Below are positions 31,501 through 33,850 of a stretch of DNA of 33,850 nucleotides, in pieces. The translations under genes and the position numbers were made by a program. The notes under the pieces are model-generated. The model had not been told where the DNA came from and did no database searches. It saw only the letters and a program-made list of their open reading frames with translations. Each line of letters opens with the position of its first letter. Position 1 is the stretch's first letter. Source of the DNA: Entamoeba histolytica HM-1:IMSS (Eukaryota > Evosea > Mastigamoebida > Endamoebidae); NCBI RefSeq assembly GCF_000208925.1, contig NW_001915020.1, positions 1-33,850 of the forward strand. Reading direction: 5' to 3'.

Positions 31501-31924
31501 TTATGTTAAGTTTAATTATTTCTTCTTATGATTAATAGGTTATTCGTTTGATACTTCTTGTTAAATAGAATTTACATCAAAACATCTAAATGAATTGATA
31601 CTTATCAAATGAGAATAAAAACACACAAAACAATCAAACAAAATTGAATTAATGAACTATTTATTATCAATAGACATTCAATTGAGATTAATCTACTTAA
31701 TTATTTTGTTACAAATTCACTTCAATTATTCAATGTCAATGAAATTTATATACATTCAATTGTAATGAGTTATGAAATAATAAACAATATTATGTGAATA
31801 TGGATATGAAGAAGAGATGATAGTGAAAGAAGAAATAGAAGGAAAGAATAGCATCATCAAAAACACAAAATGAAGTTGCAAATAAAAAGACAAATGAAAT
31901 ACTCAAAAATACAAAACATGCATA
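28543..31924. other. Long AT-rich gene-free region
   Basis: About 3.4 kb of very AT-rich sequence with stops in all frames. A short stretch at about 28640-28741 reads FEYVLIEYYTNNNEDD and could be a scrap of a coding sequence, but nothing supports a gene. No tRNA array, rRNA or tandem satellite was recognised. Confidence 0.5.
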
Positions 31925-32882
31925 AATAAAATAAATAAGAAAGAATGTTTTATTGTTGTATTTTCAAATAAATAAATAATAAATATTAATAAATTAATGA
32001 AATGAATATTAATGAGAATAATTCAATTTAAACAAAATGAAATAAAATAATGATAAATAATTAATATTTCATTGAATAAAATATTATTTAACTTTCATAT
32101 TTCATATATTAAGTATTTCATTTATTATTCATTCTATTTAACTTATTATTTATTTAAAATATAAATTATCATATTTTATATTAATTTATTCAAAATAAAT
32201 TTAAATAAAAATTCATTCAATTTATTTAATGTTTTTAAATTACTTCATTAAATATTCTGGCAGCACATTAGAAGAAAAACAATCTAATGCGAGTATGCTA
32301 GAAATGAACTCTATTACACCAATAGAGCATATTGACGAAACTGAAATAATCACTTCTCAGTATGAAGAAAATCCAACAGTGGATATATCTAATAATTGAC
32401 ATTTTTTAAATTATTTCATCAAATTGTATTGTAGAAATAGAATCATATTTCTGAGATTGTTTTATCATTACACATACTTATTATCTCTTCAATTATTTCT
32501 TCTTTATGATGAACAAATCTGACACGTTATTTTTAGTTCCTTTTTATCAACAAATTCAATATCTTATTTTACAAACATAAATATTTTTGGTAATTTTATT
32601 TTCTATTTATTTCTTTTATTTCTTTCTTGTTCTTCTTCCAGTTGATTTTTTAGGAAGAATAAGTTATTTAGTTTCAGTTCTTTCAATTTCCAAATCACAA
32701 TAATTAATTTCTTCTATATATTTCATTCTTTTATTTCTTTTCTTTATTTCACTTATTTGATTTATTTGGTTATTCTTTTCTTGTTTAATGTTTTATTCTT
32801 TTTTATCTTTTTCATCGTTAATGCTATGATAAGCATCATCTCTTTTTCAACTTCTTCTTCATTATTTGGTGTTAATATTTTT
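31925..32882. repeat. Right arm of the 958-bp inverted repeat (IR1)
   Basis: Reverse complement of 1-958. 32401-32882 matches base for base; 31925-32400 is about 90-95% identical. The sequence continues past 32882 without break, whereas the left arm is cut by the window edge. Confidence 0.93.
32256..32399 (+). mobile_element. Orphan LINE-B-type 3' tail inside the IR1 right arm
   Basis: An unbroken run of 47 codons (SGSTLEEKQSNASM to DISNN) ending with TGA 32397-32399, the same C-terminal tail as LINE-B ORF2. No RT or endonuclease sequence precedes it. With the copy at 484-627, this gives three copies of the tail with open frames. Confidence 0.8.
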
Positions 32883-33850
32883 CCTTGTCAATATCCTTAC
32901 AATTCCATATTATCTTTGCGTATTATCATAATAAGATGAACTTTTTGATTCATTAAATTGCATTGGAAATTGATTATTTTCTAGTTATTTTATTGACAAA
33001 TTCCAACAATTTTTGTTATTATTTATCTATTTTTCTTTTCTTCATGAACTTCTTTATGAATATAACATTAGTAGTTAATCAACACGATACAAACATATCT
33101 CTAAATTTATGATATTGGAAAATAATATGGAATATTATTTTATGAAAAGCTTGATTAAAATTCAAATAATATAATTATTTAAAGTTCTTTTTTATATTTT
33201 TATATATAATCAACTATTTATTCATATATATTCTTTTCATTCTTTTGTGTCTTGTAACACATACGTATCAACAATAAATATATCATTCATCACTTTCTCA
33301 TTATGAACATTTTGTTTCTTTAATTTCTGATTTTGCGGTATTATTTTCTTTCAAAACATTCTTCTTCATTTTGAATTTACAAAATATACTTTTCAATCAG
33401 TTGTATTTCAATTGATAAATAATTTAATTTGTTTAATATTCATTAATTGTGTTTAGTTGATGAATGTTTAAAAATAAGTAAACATGACAATTATTTATCA
33501 ATTTGAAGAATGTTATTTATTATTAAAAACATTTCATTTGAAATAAATAACTACAATTATACGTTTTTTAAATATTCATCAACTTATATTTTATTTAAAT
33601 GAAAAACAACAAAATAATTTTTAAAAATAAAATATTTTATCGATTGTTACATAACCATTATTTTATTATAAGATAATTTTCTATTAATATTATTTTATTT
33701 AATTTTACATTAAAAATGTATTTTTGAAATAAAATGAATACGAAAATATTTAAAAATAAACGAATAAATTTATCGATAATTTAACATGACAGTTTGTTTT
33801 TGTTTATTAGTTTGAAATTCAAACATCATTAAATAAAAATAAATTTGTAA
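32883..33850. other. AT-rich gene-free region at the right edge
   Basis: About 1 kb with no coding signal, repeat or RNA gene recognised. Confidence 0.5.

Noticed and set aside
29000..31900. Possible tRNA arrays or satellites of the kind known in Entamoeba
   Set aside because: No tRNA-like D- or T-arm boxes and no repeating unit were seen; the stretch is simply AT-rich.
1..32882. Giant DNA transposon bounded by IR1 as terminal inverted repeats
   Set aside because: The interior holds housekeeping genes (RACK1, eL42) and no transposase or polymerase of its own apart from the two LINEs; the arms contain a LINE tail.

Overview
The window is AT-rich nuclear DNA of an amoeba of the genus Entamoeba; the species cannot be fixed by eye. 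The signs are short introns of about 44-85 bases starting GTTTGT and mostly ending TAG, very compact genes, TAA as the usual stop, an exact AAAAATTCA initiator, TLDc-like and transmembrane-kinase proteins, and LINEs whose reverse transcriptase is joined to a PD-X14-D restriction-like endonuclease. A run of 100 Ns at 14870-14969 shows it is a draft scaffold.

Layout. 1-958 is one arm of a long inverted repeat whose partner lies at 31925-32882. 975-1483 looks like a SINE or LINE relic. 1519-6290 is a near full-length but broken LINE on the + strand (LINE-A). 6410-18721 is the host gene block: a Cid1/TRF4-type nucleotidyltransferase (-, three exons), RACK1 (-), an uncharacterised protein of about 786 aa (+, four exons), ribosomal protein eL42 (+), a receptor-like IPT/TIG transmembrane pseudokinase (+, two exons), a GPATCH1-like protein cut by the assembly gap (+), a broken BAR-SH3 gene (+) and a TLDc-like gene (-). 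18762-21486 is gene-free and becomes strongly purine-rich. 21505-26226 is a second near full-length LINE on the - strand (LINE-B), bounded by a perfect 18-base target-site duplication. 26245-33850 is repeat-rich and gene-free. It holds a perfect 255-base inverted repeat (27352-27606 and 28288-28542) and the right arm of the outer inverted repeat.

The two LINEs point towards each other and frame the gene block. Their 3' tails differ, so they belong to different subfamilies, and orphan copies of both tail types lie elsewhere in the window. The most unusual signals are: the in-frame stops in LINE-B, which are mostly TGA and fall repeatedly on glycine positions in a reading frame otherwise free of indels; a TGA and a -1 frame step that occupy the same places in both diverged LINEs; the two inverted repeats; and a 21-bp hairpin that starts inside the stop codon of the GPATCH1-like gene.

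The host genes are mostly housekeeping (translation, RNA processing) or signalling and membrane functions and do not form one pathway. RACK1 and the 786-aa gene are divergent and share a promoter region of about 230 bases.
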